Shown: positions 32,578-41,307, counted from the stretch's first letter. The stretch is DNA of 44,185 nt from an uncultured Collinsella sp. (GCA_902496335.1 CABVAO010000012.1:1-44185), one strand, 5' to 3'. Program-made: numbers and translations. Notes: generated by a model not told the origin, from the letters alone.

Positions 32578-33945
32578 TTAGCGGGGGACGTAGCGGCCAG
32601 GTTGGGCTCCGGTGGGCTCGCCGTCGCGTGCCGCCAGCACGCCGTTCACAAACACGACCTTGGCGCGGCCATGTGCCTCAAAGCCCTCGAGCGGCGTGTA
32701 GTCCACGGCCTGATGCTGCGTCGCCGCGTGAATGGTCCAGCGCGCCTGGGGATCCCACACGCACACGTCGGCATCGGCACCCTCGGCAAGACAGCCCTTG
32801 CGCGGATACATGCCAAAGACGCGCGCCGGGTTCTCGCTCATCAAACGGCACAGATCCTCGGGACCCAGCTGTCCCTCAAAGCTCGTAGCGATCGCGACGG
32901 GGCGATGCTCCACACCGGGCCCGCCGTTGGGAATCGCGCGGAAGTCGTCGCGCCCGCGGTCCTTTTGCCCGTGCAGGTTAAAGCTGCAGTGGTCGGTTGC
33001 AATCGTATCGATCTCGCCGGCCACAAGCGCCTCGCGCAGTGCCGCACGGTCGCCCGCATGGCGCAGCGGCGGGCTCATCACATACTTGGCACCCGCAAAG
33101 CCGTCCTCGCCCTGCTCCAGATAGCAGGTGTCGTCGAGCATCAGATACTGGGGGCATGTCTCGACATAGATATTCTTCTGCCCGCGCGCTTTGGCAGCGC
33201 GAATGGCCTCGAGCCCCAGCTTGGTCGAAAGGTGCACCACGTTGACTGGGGCGTCGCCGGCCAGGTGCGCCAGATACAGCAGGCGGCTCACGGCCTCGGC
33301 CTCACACACGTCTGGACGGCTGAGCGCATGCCCCTCGGGTCCATGAATCCCCTGCTCGTACACGCGCTTCTGAAGTTCATTCACCAGCGTGCCGTTCTCG
33401 CAATGCACGCACAGGATACTGCCCAGGTGCTTGAGCTCCTCCAGCACCTCGAGTGTCTCGGCATCGTCCAAGCGCAGGTGGTCGTAGGCAAAGTAGGTCT
33501 TAAACGACGAAACGCCCGCCTCGCGCATAGCCGCGAGATCGGCGCGGTTGCGCTCATTCCACTCGGCGAGTGCCATATGAAAAGCGTAGTTTGCCGTGCA
33601 GGTGCCGTCGGCGCGGTGGTGCCACTCGGCCAAGGCATCGGGCATGGTCACGCCGCGGTCGGCCGTGGCGTAGTCCACGATGGTCGTGGTGCCACCGCAG
33701 GCAGCCGCGCGCGTGCCGGTCTCAAAGCTATCGGCTGTCCAATCCATGCCGGTCCAGCACTGCATGTGCGTGTGCCCATCGATAAAGCCCGGGAACACCC
33801 AACAGTCCGTGGCGTCCTGGACGGTATCGTCCTCGCCCGGCTCAATCGCCGCGGCAATCCGCACAATCTTGTCGCCCTCCATGGCAAGATCGGCGCGGCG
33901 AAGCCCCTGGGGCGTCACGAGCGCGCCGTTTTTGATGATGATCAT
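32578..33945 (-). CDS. hyuA: Dihydropyrimidinase/hydantoinase family amidohydrolase
   Basis: 455-residue amidohydrolase opening cyclic amide rings. The metal site is complete: HTH in PGFIDGHTHMQ, the carboxylated lysine in SFKTYFAYDH (about 146), VHCEN, VHLST and the aspartate in TDHCSF. It resembles the phenylhydantoinase of the E. coli ygeW-hyuA locus, where it is linked to anaerobic purine breakdown; the natural ring substrate is uncertain. AAGGAG overlaps the stop codon of mocA 8 bases upstream, so the two genes are coupled. Confidence 0.88.
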   Translation of the reverse strand: MIIIKNGALVTPQGLRRADLAMEGDKIVRIAAAIEPGEDDTVQDATDCWVFPGFIDGHTHMQCWTGMDWTADSFETGTRAAACGGTTTIVDYATADRGVTMPDALAEWHHRADGTCTANYAFHMALAEWNERNRADLAAMREAGVSSFKTYFAYDHLRLDDAETLEVLEELKHLGSILCVHCENGTLVNELQKRVYEQGIHGPEGHALSRPDVCEAEAVSRLLYLAHLAGDAPVNVVHLSTKLGLEAIRAAKARGQKNIYVETCPQYLMLDDTCYLEQGEDGFAGAKYVMSPPLRHAGDRAALREALVAGEIDTIATDHCSFNLHGQKDRGRDDFRAIPNGGPGVEHRPVAIATSFEGQLGPEDLCRLMSENPARVFGMYPRKGCLAEGADADVCVWDPQARWTIHAATQHQAVDYTPLEGFEAHGRAKVVFVNGVLAARDGEPTGAQPGRYVPR

Positions 33946-33953
33946 GTTGCTCC

Positions 33954-34568
33954 TTATTGATTAATACAGTTGGCCACGCGATCAAAATACGAGCAGGCGG
34001 CAATATGCTCCGTTATGCGTCGCTGTCCCTTGACGGTATCGACGTCCCACAGCTCGTAGGCACGCGCCTCGACCAGCACCACGTCGGTGCGACCTTTGAG
34101 AATCGAGCCCCCGCCGTCCTTGCCCTCAAGACACATAAGTGCATCGAACAGTTCCGCCGGAAAGAGCACCGGGCTCGAAGGCTCACCGTTGCACGCAAGA
34201 CGCACCGGATGCTTGCGGCCACGCTCGTCAAATGCGCGAACCATGGCATCAAAAGAATCCGAACTCACGAGCGGCTGGTCGCCCGGCAAAAAGAGGCAAC
34301 CTTTCCAGTTGCGTTCGACTCCCCACGAAAGGCCCGCACGGACGCTTTCGCTGCGCAGCCCGCCATCGTGCAGCACGCACGGGCAATGCTTGTCCTCGCA
34401 AATCTGGGCGACCTCGGGCCAACGCGTCGAAACCACGACGTCAAAGCCCCGGGGAACCGAATCGATGGTCCGGGCAATCAGCGGCTCGCCATAGATATCG
34501 GCAAGCATCTTGTTAGAGCCAAACCGCTTGCCCTCGCCCGAAGCCATAATGACGCAACCAAGTTTCAT
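33954..34568 (-). CDS. mocA: MocA-like molybdenum cofactor cytidylyltransferase
   Basis: 204-residue nucleotidyltransferase of the MobA/MocA type. It starts MKLGCVIMASGEGKRFGSNKM (the NTP-binding loop) and has FLPGDQPLVS (about 97-106) with the metal-binding aspartate, and GEPSSPVLFP. MocA adds CMP to molybdopterin for hydroxylases of the xanthine oxidase family, which suits the neighbouring yqeB, yqeC and xdhC. The start at 34568 has GGGGAGG 7 bases upstream; the frame is open 18 codons further without a site. Confidence 0.85.
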   Translation of the reverse strand: MKLGCVIMASGEGKRFGSNKMLADIYGEPLIARTIDSVPRGFDVVVSTRWPEVAQICEDKHCPCVLHDGGLRSESVRAGLSWGVERNWKGCLFLPGDQPLVSSDSFDAMVRAFDERGRKHPVRLACNGEPSSPVLFPAELFDALMCLEGKDGGGSILKGRTDVVLVEARAYELWDVDTVKGQRRITEHIAACSYFDRVANCINQ

Positions 34569-34654
34569 GGTGATACCTCCCCTGAAACCATCGTACCCAT
34601 AACTCGCGCCGCGGGCACCCACATCGAAAGCGCTTATCCCGCACGCCCGCGATA

Positions 34655-34695
34655 CAAAAAAGGGGCACCCCGCCGGTTGGCAGAGCGCCCCCTTT
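34655..34695 (-). terminator. Terminator after ygeW
   Basis: GC-rich imperfect stem AAGGGGC / GCGCCCCCTT with one bulge, followed on the minus strand by six T. It divides ygeX-ygeY-ygeW from mocA-hyuA. Confidence 0.8.
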
Positions 34696-34718
34696 ACATG
34701 GCTTACCTCAACCCGGCT

Positions 34719-35921
34719 TTAGGCCTGGAGCCAACGGGCGGTGTTGCGCTCGTTGAGGGCCTTGAGGGTAGCGGCGGGATCGGCAACCTTCTGCAGGAAC
34801 ATCATGGCTGCGATGGCGTACGGCTTGTAGCTGGCCTCCTTGTACATGCCCACGCGGTGCATGTCGAAGACGTCGGCGTTGACCTCGCCGTGCTCGCAGG
34901 AGACACCGGAGATGTCGGCGGGCAGCGGGTGCATAAAGATGGTGTCCCGGCCGTTGGCAGTCTTCTCCATGAGCTCGGTCGTGGAGCACCAGTCCTGATG
35001 GGTGGCGTTCTGGGCGAGCAGCTCCTTCTCGAGCGCTGCGATGCCGGCGTCGTCGCCCTCGGCGTACAGGTTGGTACGCTTCTCCATGGCGGCAAACGGA
35101 GCCCAGCTCTTGGGGATCACGATGTCGGCGCCCTCGAAGGCCTCGGCCATGGTGTTGACCTGCTTAAAGGTGGTGCCGGACTCGGCGGCATAGCCCTTGG
35201 CGCGCTCGACGACCTCGGGCATGAGGTCGTAGCCCTCGGGGTGAGCCAGGGTGACGTCCATGCCAAAGCGGGGCAGCAGGCTGATCAGCGACTGCGGGCA
35301 GGACAGCGGCTTGCCGTAAGAGGGCGAATAGGCCCAGGTGACGGCAACCTTCTTGCCCTTGAGGTTCTCGAGGCCGCCAAACTCGTTGATGAGGTAGAGC
35401 ATGTCGGCAGAGGACTGCGTGGGGTGGTCGGAATCGGACTGCAGGGAGATGAGCGTGGGACGGTGATCCAGAACGCCGTCCTCGTAGGCCTGCTGCACGG
35501 ACTCAGAGACCTCGGTCATGTAGGCGTCGCCCTTGCCGATGTACATGTCATCGCGGATGCCGATGACGTCGGCCATGAAGGAGATCATGGTAGCGGTCTC
35601 GCGGACGGTCTCGCCGTGGGCGATCTGGGACTTCTTCTCGTCCAGGTCCTGCAGCTCAAGGCCGAGCAGGTTGGCGGCCTTAGAGAAGGAGAAGCGCGTA
35701 CGGGTGGAGTTGTCGCGGAACAGGGAGACGGCCAGGCCCGAGTCGAAGATCTTGGACGAGACGTTGTTCTCGCGCAGCTCGCGCAGGGCGTCGGCGACGA
35801 TGTAGAGAGCCTTGAGCTCATCGGTGGTCTTGTCCCAAGTGTGCAGGAAATCGCTGCCGTACATACCCTTAAAATCGAGGCCGTTCAGCTGCTCGACGAG
35901 CTCGGTAAACTTAGCGTCCAT
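34719..35921 (-). CDS. ygeW: YgeW-type knotted carbamoyltransferase
   Basis: 400-residue protein of the aspartate/ornithine carbamoyltransferase superfamily. The carbamoyl-phosphate motif is STRTRF (within DNSTRTRFSFSKAANLLG). HPTQ (within SDHPTQSSADMLYL) and the HPLPADISGVSC segment near the C-terminus, where the second substrate is bound, are also present. Length matches E. coli YgeW, whose substrate is debated and which is linked to urate/purine catabolism. The start at 35921 has AAAGGA 7 bases upstream; an open frame continues 62 codons further but is not protein-like. About 200 bases of GC-rich spacer separate it from ygeY. Confidence 0.9.
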   Translation of the reverse strand: MDAKFTELVEQLNGLDFKGMYGSDFLHTWDKTTDELKALYIVADALRELRENNVSSKIFDSGLAVSLFRDNSTRTRFSFSKAANLLGLELQDLDEKKSQIAHGETVRETATMISFMADVIGIRDDMYIGKGDAYMTEVSESVQQAYEDGVLDHRPTLISLQSDSDHPTQSSADMLYLINEFGGLENLKGKKVAVTWAYSPSYGKPLSCPQSLISLLPRFGMDVTLAHPEGYDLMPEVVERAKGYAAESGTTFKQVNTMAEAFEGADIVIPKSWAPFAAMEKRTNLYAEGDDAGIAALEKELLAQNATHQDWCSTTELMEKTANGRDTIFMHPLPADISGVSCEHGEVNADVFDMHRVGMYKEASYKPYAIAAMMFLQKVADPAATLKALNERNTARWLQA

Positions 35922-36122
35922 GGAAATGTCCTTTCTAAAGATGAAACGATCGCAATGAGTAGATGTGCTCCGGCATGCGCGTGTGGCTAGAACATGCAGA
36001 GCACCATGACGAGGACCCGCCACCGTTGAGGAAGCATGGGAGATAACGACCGCGGGCCCCAAGTCAACAGGGGGTGCCGGGGACACGAGCGGCCCCCGGC
36101 TCAACAAAATCGAGGAATGGGA

Positions 36123-37508
36123 CTAATCGATCTTGTTGTTGGTCAGACCGGCGCGGAACACGGTGGCGTCGCCATCGGCCTTGCTCGGATCGTAGAGGTT
36201 CAGGGCAGCCACGTACATGGCGGCAGCGGTGACCAGGTCGTCCTTGTAGGTGACCTCGTTGGGAGCGTGAGCCTGAGACTCGGCACCCGGGCCAAAGCCC
36301 ACGCAGGGGATGCCGTAGCGGCCCTGGATGGAAACGCAGTTCGTGGAGAAGGTCCACTTGTCGCACAGCGGGCGACCGGTGCGCTTGTCCATGCTGGGCT
36401 CGCAGCCGATGCGCTCGTCACCGAACATGGCCTTGTGGGCGTCGACGAGAGCCTTGACGTGCGGAGCGGTCTCCTTGTTGATCCACGTGGGGAAGTAAGC
36501 CTCGGTCTCGTAGACCTCGCCGGTCCAGGACGGACGGTCGTACATGTACATGGAGACCTTCACGTCGTCGCCGTACTTCTTGGCGGCCGGCAGGTTGCGG
36601 ATCTCGTCCAGGCAGGACTCCCAGGTCTCACCGGCGGTCATGCGACGGTCGATGGAGATGGCGCAGGAGTCGGCCACGGCGCAGCGGCTGGGACTGGTGT
36701 AGAAGATCTGGCTGACGGTGCAGGTGCCGCGGCCCAGGAAGCGGGCATCCTCGAAGTGCTCGGGATTGTACTTGGGGTCGAGCATCTTGACGAGACCCTT
36801 GATGTCGGTCGACTCGTCGCAGCCGTTGTTGTTGAGGGCGCGGACGTCGGCGATGATGTCGGCCATCTTGTAGATGGCGTTGTCGCCGCGGTCGGGAGCG
36901 GAGCCGTGGCAGGAGGTACCGTGAACGTCGACGCGGATCTCCATGCGGCCGCGGTGACCGCGATAGATGCCGCCGTCGGTGGGCTCGGTGGAAATGACGA
37001 ACTCGGGCTTAATGCCATCCTTGTTGTAGATGTACTGCCAGCACATGCCGTCGCAGTCCTCTTCCTGGACGGTGCCGACGACCATGATCTTGTAGCCCTC
37101 GGGGATGAGGCCCATGTCCTTCATCATCTTGGCAGCATAGGTAGCAGAAGCCATGCCGCCCTCCTGGTCGGAGCCGCCGCGGCCGTAGATGATCTCGTCG
37201 GTCTCGTAGCCCTCATAGGGATCGGCATCCCAGTTCTCGATGTTGCCGATGCCGACGGTGTCGATGTGGGAGTCGATGGCGATGATCTTGTCGCCCTCGC
37301 CCATAAAGCCCATGACGTTGCCCAGACCGTCGACCTTGACCTCGTCATAGCCAAGGCTCTCCATCTCGGCCTTGATGCAAGCGACAACCTCGCCCTCCTC
37401 GCAGGACTCAGAGGGATGGGAGATCATAGCGCGCAGGAAGCGAGTCATATCAGCACGATGAGACTCAGCAGCAGCCTTGATAGCGTCGAAATCGAGTTCT
37501 TTAGCCAT
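36123..37508 (-). CDS. ygeY: YgeY-type M20 family metallohydrolase
   Basis: 461-residue M20-type peptidase/deacylase. Metal ligands: H and D in IDSHIDTV (about 78-85), the bridging D in GRGGSDQEGG (about 114), E in VQEEDCDG and a C-terminal histidine in AESQAHAPNE. The YgeY subgroup is labelled selenium metabolism-linked and lies with ygeX and ygeW in urate-degrading gut bacteria; its substrate is not known. A GCCGGGG/CCCCGGC hairpin follows the stop. AAAGG precedes the ATG. Confidence 0.9.
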   Translation of the reverse strand: MAKELDFDAIKAAAESHRADMTRFLRAMISHPSESCEEGEVVACIKAEMESLGYDEVKVDGLGNVMGFMGEGDKIIAIDSHIDTVGIGNIENWDADPYEGYETDEIIYGRGGSDQEGGMASATYAAKMMKDMGLIPEGYKIMVVGTVQEEDCDGMCWQYIYNKDGIKPEFVISTEPTDGGIYRGHRGRMEIRVDVHGTSCHGSAPDRGDNAIYKMADIIADVRALNNNGCDESTDIKGLVKMLDPKYNPEHFEDARFLGRGTCTVSQIFYTSPSRCAVADSCAISIDRRMTAGETWESCLDEIRNLPAAKKYGDDVKVSMYMYDRPSWTGEVYETEAYFPTWINKETAPHVKALVDAHKAMFGDERIGCEPSMDKRTGRPLCDKWTFSTNCVSIQGRYGIPCVGFGPGAESQAHAPNEVTYKDDLVTAAAMYVAALNLYDPSKADGDATVFRAGLTNNKID

Positions 37509-37548
37509 TGTTCATAACCTTTCAAACGAAGGAATCTACCTTTGAGGT

Positions 37549-37575
37549 GGCGGAGCGATACCTATTTACTCCGCC
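37549..37575 (-). other. Intergenic hairpin between ygeX and ygeY
   Basis: Perfect 7-base stem GGCGGAG / CTCCGCC in the 74-base gap, with no T run after it. It could stabilise or process the ygeX-ygeY transcript. Confidence 0.45.
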
Positions 37576-37582
37576 CCAACGA

Positions 37583-38797
37583 TTAGCAAGTGGGATATTC
37601 GCCTTCCCAAACAATGCGGCGATACTGGTCGGGATCCGTATCGCCCTCGGTGGAGAAGCAGAGCACGGAGCTCGTCTTGTCCAGGCCGATGAGTTCCTTG
37701 AGCTCGGCGTACTCGGGATCGAGCATGAGAGTCTCGACCAGACCGGTGGTCACAGCGCCGGACTCGCCGGAGATGACGCGCGGGTCGCCCTTCTCGGGAG
37801 CGCCCAGGGTGCGCATGCCGCGAGCGGTGACCCAGTCGGGGCAGGACACGAAGGCGGTGGCGTGGTTGCGCAGGATATCCCAGCCCAGGATGTTGGGCTC
37901 ACCGCAGCACAGACCGGCCATGATGGAGGGCATGTCGCCGTCCACGATGCGCGGGTCACCGTCGCCGGCGGCAGCGCCCTTGTACAGGCAGGCGGCAGGC
38001 GCGCACTCAACCACGACGAAGGTGGGCGGGTTATCGGGATACAGGTTGGTGAAGTAGCCCACCACGGCGCCGGCGAGCGAGCCTACACCGGCCTGGACAA
38101 AGACGTGCGTCGGGCGGTTGATGGCCATCTCGCGCAGCTGCTCGGCAGCCTCGGAAGCCATGGTGCCGTAGCCCTCCATAATCCAAGACGGGATCTTCTC
38201 GTAGCCCTCCCAGGCGGTGTCCTGAACGATGACGCCGCGCTCGCAGGCGTCGGCCTCGGCGGCGGCCATGCGCACGCACTCGTCGTAGTTGACCTCTTCG
38301 ATGGTCACCGTGGCGCCCTCAGCGGCGATGTTGTCGAAGCGGGGCTTGGTGGAACCCTTGGGCATGTGCACGACGGCCTTCTGACCCAGCTTGTTGGCAG
38401 CCCATGCCACGCCGCGGCCATGGTTGCCGTCGGTGGCGGTAAAGAAGGTGGCCTGGCCAAAGTCCTTGGCAAGCTGATCGGAAGTCAGGTAATCGAAGGT
38501 GCAGTCGGCAACGTCCTTGCCGGTCTCATCGGCAATGTAGTTGGCCATGGCAAACGAGCCGCCCAGAACCTTAAAGGCGTTGAGGCCAAAGCGATAGCTC
38601 TCGTCCTTAACGCACAGGTTGGACAGGCCCAGGCGCGCAGCCTGACCGTCCAGACGGGCAAGCGGAGTGACGGTATATTGAGGGAACGACTGGTGGAAGG
38701 CACGGGCCTTCTTCACGTGGTCGAGGCTCATGATTCCCAAGTGCTTGTCATCGCTCTTGGGCATCGTGTTGCCCGCCCACTGGATCTTATCGGCCAT
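37583..38797 (-). CDS. ygeX: Diaminopropionate ammonia-lyase
   Basis: 404-residue fold-type II PLP enzyme that splits 2,3-diaminopropionate into pyruvate and two ammonia. The PLP lysine is in FGLNAFKVLGGS (about 78), the phosphate/adenine-side loop in TDGNHGRGVAW, and the glycine-rich phosphate cradle in GVGSLAGAVVG. Length and motifs match E. coli YgeX. AAGGAG lies 8 bases before the ATG. It is the promoter-proximal gene of the ygeX-ygeY-ygeW run and diverges from the PAS-HTH regulator, its likely controller. Confidence 0.94.
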   Translation of the reverse strand: MADKIQWAGNTMPKSDDKHLGIMSLDHVKKARAFHQSFPQYTVTPLARLDGQAARLGLSNLCVKDESYRFGLNAFKVLGGSFAMANYIADETGKDVADCTFDYLTSDQLAKDFGQATFFTATDGNHGRGVAWAANKLGQKAVVHMPKGSTKPRFDNIAAEGATVTIEEVNYDECVRMAAAEADACERGVIVQDTAWEGYEKIPSWIMEGYGTMASEAAEQLREMAINRPTHVFVQAGVGSLAGAVVGYFTNLYPDNPPTFVVVECAPAACLYKGAAAGDGDPRIVDGDMPSIMAGLCCGEPNILGWDILRNHATAFVSCPDWVTARGMRTLGAPEKGDPRVISGESGAVTTGLVETLMLDPEYAELKELIGLDKTSSVLCFSTEGDTDPDQYRRIVWEGEYPTC

Positions 38798-38883
38798 ACG
38801 GTGAACTCCTTAAGTCCTCTCTTGCCGGCCCCCGCATACGCGTTTCAGCCCGATCCCATTCACACGGCTGAACTTTTATGTGG

Positions 38884-38958
38884 ATGCCAAACAAAAAGTT
38901 TGTTAGTAATGTTCTATCACACTTTTTGATTGGCATACCTAACGAATTGTTTGTTGCC
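38884..38958. promoter_or_regulatory. Paired operator-like sites between ygeX and its divergent regulator
   Basis: Two related AT-rich sites in opposite orientation: CTAACAAACTTTTTGTTTGG (38906-38887, minus strand) and CTAACGAATTGTTTGTTGCC (38939-38958). Between them lies an inverted pair ATGCCAA (38884-38890) / TTGGCAT (38930-38936). They sit in the 277-base spacer holding both promoters and are good candidates for binding the YheO-type regulator. Confidence 0.6.
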
Positions 38959-39074
38959 GTAATCGGTACTTTTTCGCCGCCGAACGGTCATGAATTGCCT
39001 TGTTGATGGATTTGTTTGCGGTCAAGTGTGGTTTATGGCAAAGTGTGCCCAAACTAATTTTTAGGAAGGCACCC

Positions 39075-39728
39075 ATGACCCCCGCACAGATTGAGTTTTA
39101 CAAGCGCCTAGCACACGGCCTGGCGCTCCAATTTGGCCCCAACTGCGAAGTCGTCGTCCACGATCTGGAAACCGAGGACGTGGACCACTCCATCGTAGTG
39201 ATCGAAAACGGCCACGTCAGCGGGCGCAAACTGGGTGACGGCCCCAGCCATATCGTGTTTGAGTCCATGCACGAGGGCACCACCGACGTGCACGACCGCG
39301 AGCCATACCTCACCAAAACCACCGATGGCAAGCTGCTCAAATCGTCGACGATCTTTATCCGCAACGACGAAGGCAAGCCCGTCGGCATTTTGGGCATTAA
39401 CTTTGACATTACGCTCATGAAGGCTTTTGAGCGTTCGCTCGACGCCTTTACCGGCACCGGCGGCACGGGCTATACCGAGCCCGAGCCCATTACCAAGAAC
39501 ATCGGCGACCTGCTCGAGGACCTGCTGCACGAGTGCGAGCAGTTTGTGGGCAAGCCCGCGGCACTCATGACCAAAGACGAGCGCATTCGTGCCATTGGCT
39601 ACCTCGACCGTCGCGGCGCCTTCCTCATTTCCAAGTCGAGCGAGCGCGCCTGCGAGTTCTTTGGCATCTCCAAGTACAGTTTTTATAGCTACCTCAATGA
39701 GGCCAAGGCGGCGGCCGGCGACAAGTAG
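39075..39728 (+). CDS. YheO/DauR-like PAS and helix-turn-helix transcriptional regulator
   Basis: 217-residue regulator. The N-terminal YheO-type PAS domain (about 5-120) has FGPNCEVVVHDLE and GKPVGILGINFDIT, probably sensing a small ligand. The C-terminal HTH_22-type domain (about 165-212) has YLDRRGAFLISKSSERACEFFGISKYSFYSYLNE. Relatives control D-amino acid or diaminopropionate catabolism; control of the divergent ygeX operon is inferred from position and operator-like sites. The start at 39075 has GGAAGG 6 bases upstream; an upstream in-frame ATG at 39000 lacks support. Confidence 0.88.
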   Translation: MTPAQIEFYKRLAHGLALQFGPNCEVVVHDLETEDVDHSIVVIENGHVSGRKLGDGPSHIVFESMHEGTTDVHDREPYLTKTTDGKLLKSSTIFIRNDEGKPVGILGINFDITLMKAFERSLDAFTGTGGTGYTEPEPITKNIGDLLEDLLHECEQFVGKPAALMTKDERIRAIGYLDRRGAFLISKSSERACEFFGISKYSFYSYLNEAKAAAGDK

Positions 39729-39851
39729 GCGCTCGCCTGGATTGCCCCTCCCCTTTTGGGCGCGAGTTCTGGAAAGCACGAATCCAAGACCGAGCCACTT
39801 GGGAAGTTCCATATAATCGATGTCATTAGTATTTCGAAAGGATGGAACAGA

Positions 39852-40841
39852 ATGGCGTTGAGCAAGGCATCATGCACCGGTCGCGGATTGATTCCGGCAA
39901 TTGGTGGACATGTGCACCGCATGTTCGATGAGGGTGAAGACGACCTGTTTTCGCTGAGCCTTGACGATGTGATGGATGATCGCCCGTGGACCGCCGACGA
40001 ACTCATGGGCGGCGGCGCGGCTCGCCCGTCAAGCCCCAATCCCGCACTTGCGCCTAAGACCGCATCTGCGCCGACTCCTGCGCAGTCGGCTGTTTCGACG
40101 CCCGCGCCTACACCCGCACCCACTTCGGCGCCCACGCCCGCTCCCCGCCCCGCAAGTGACCCATCCGAGACGGCGGCATTTCTCGCAGCAGCGACGCAGG
40201 GCAAATCGGCCGACAGCACTGTTATGTACAGCGCCCAGCAGTTGCCTGTTCCTGCGGCACGCAAGCCTCCGGTCGCAAGGCTCGATGAGCCCGTTGCCCA
40301 TCAGGTTGCCTACGATTCCTGGGCTGCAACCGATCTGGATGAGACCTCTACCGGCATGCCGGCGCTCGACGTTCCAGTTAACCCGCTTTTTGCCGCCAAC
40401 ACGAGCGCCGCAGACTATGAGGGCGGTACGGCATATTCCGATTATTCCGATGGCTATGCTGGCAACAGTCGCATCGAGACCGAGGACTATGGCACCGCGT
40501 CGAGCGATTATCCCAACGATCCGTACGCTGCCACGCCCGCACCGGAATATGACCCGGAGGCCGCGTCCGCGCCGGCGTATACCAAAAGCACGGGCGAAGA
40601 GCGCTTCGCCGATTATTACGCCGAGGAAAAGGCACTGCGTTTCTCGGAATTTCCGCAGGCAGTCAAGATTGCCTTTATCGCCATTATCATTGCCCTGCTC
40701 GGTGTCATTGCATTTGAGGGATTCCAGCTGTTCCGCGGCCCCACCCAAGCGGAGTCGGAGACCCAGCAAAAAGAGGACGATAACCAGTACCTGGACATCA
40801 ACACCCTCAAGGGCGACCCCAACGACGGGGACGACGAGTAG
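39852..40841 (+). CDS. Uncharacterised acidic, proline-rich single-pass membrane protein
   Basis: 329 residues; not recognised. Layout: a short basic start, an acidic block MFDEGEDDLFSLSLDDVMDD (about 24-43), an Ala/Pro/Thr-rich low-complexity stretch (about 60-105), a Tyr/Asp/Ser-rich region with several YSDY- and DY-type repeats (about 185-245), one membrane helix (about 275-297, KIAFIAIIIALLGVIAFEGFQLF) and a short acidic tail. The long N-terminal part would be cytoplasmic if it follows the positive-inside rule. AAAGGATGG precedes the ATG, a perfect TATAAT occurs at 39812-39817, and a terminator follows. It could be a cell-division or envelope scaffold, but I have no evidence. Confidence 0.75.
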   Translation: MALSKASCTGRGLIPAIGGHVHRMFDEGEDDLFSLSLDDVMDDRPWTADELMGGGAARPSSPNPALAPKTASAPTPAQSAVSTPAPTPAPTSAPTPAPRPASDPSETAAFLAAATQGKSADSTVMYSAQQLPVPAARKPPVARLDEPVAHQVAYDSWAATDLDETSTGMPALDVPVNPLFAANTSAADYEGGTAYSDYSDGYAGNSRIETEDYGTASSDYPNDPYAATPAPEYDPEAASAPAYTKSTGEERFADYYAEEKALRFSEFPQAVKIAFIAIIIALLGVIAFEGFQLFRGPTQAESETQQKEDDNQYLDINTLKGDPNDGDDE

Positions 40842-40874
40842 CGAGGGCTGAAGGCGGCCACAGGATCCCGCATC

Positions 40875-40900
40875 CAGCACCAGCTTCTTAGTGCTGTTTT
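40875..40900 (+). terminator. Terminator after the acidic membrane protein gene
   Basis: Six-base stem CAGCAC / GTGCTG with a 10-base loop, followed by TTTTGT. Confidence 0.7.
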
Positions 40901-40911
40901 GTCATCCAGCT

Positions 40912-40955
40912 ACACTTTTCCGAAGTTTTAAGGTGCCTATTTCGACACTTTTCCG
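40912..40955. repeat. Direct repeat ACACTTTTCCG ahead of the small ORF
   Basis: Two identical 11-base copies (40912-40922 and 40945-40955), 33 bases apart centre to centre, each followed by similar T-rich sequence ending in TTTTA. The 33-base period (about three helical turns) would put them on the same DNA face. Confidence 0.6.
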
Positions 40956-40978
40956 GATTTTATACTCTGTCCCTCCAG

Positions 40979-41272
40979 ATGCGCTTTACGGTGCAGGCGT
41001 TGGAAGAAGGGCCATGTGCCGCTGGCGGCCCACATGTTCTGCAGATCAAGCTGCTCGGAGACGGCTCGCGCGAGCCGTCCAGCTGGAAGCTTTTTGCCGA
41101 CGGTGCGTGCGTTGCGGACGGATCCGGCGCCTTTGCCCGCGAGTGCTTCTGCGAGGGCGCCGAGGTGTTCCTGGACCTGTGTCGCGACGCCGTGCACGCG
41201 GCCGAGCTGCACCAGTGGAGCCAGAGGGAGTACGAGCTGCTGAGCGCGGCGCGCGGGATTGCGGGGGTGTAG
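40979..41272 (+). CDS. Small uncharacterised protein
   Basis: 97 residues; not recognised. Composition is protein-like, with an opening beta-type segment FTVQALEEG, alternating hydrophobic stretches VLQIKLLGDG and FCEGAEVFLDLCRDAVHAAELHQW, and four cysteines. No good ribosome binding site precedes the ATG, and the opposite strand is also open over much of it, so coding status is uncertain. It is flanked by a terminator on each side, which would suit a single-gene unit. Confidence 0.45.
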   Translation: MRFTVQALEEGPCAAGGPHVLQIKLLGDGSREPSSWKLFADGACVADGSGAFARECFCEGAEVFLDLCRDAVHAAELHQWSQREYELLSAARGIAGV

Positions 41273-41307
41273 GTGGGCAGATAAGCCATCGGCAATTCCG
41301 AGATGGC

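Noticed and set aside
33957..35990. 677-codon plus-strand ORF opposite mocA and ygeW
   Set aside because: Shadow of two genes with clear motifs; it crosses their terminator and has no recognisable fold.
36036..37517. 493-codon plus-strand ORF opposite ygeY
   Set aside because: Antisense of a gene with an intact metal site; repetitive Val/Gly/Asp composition.
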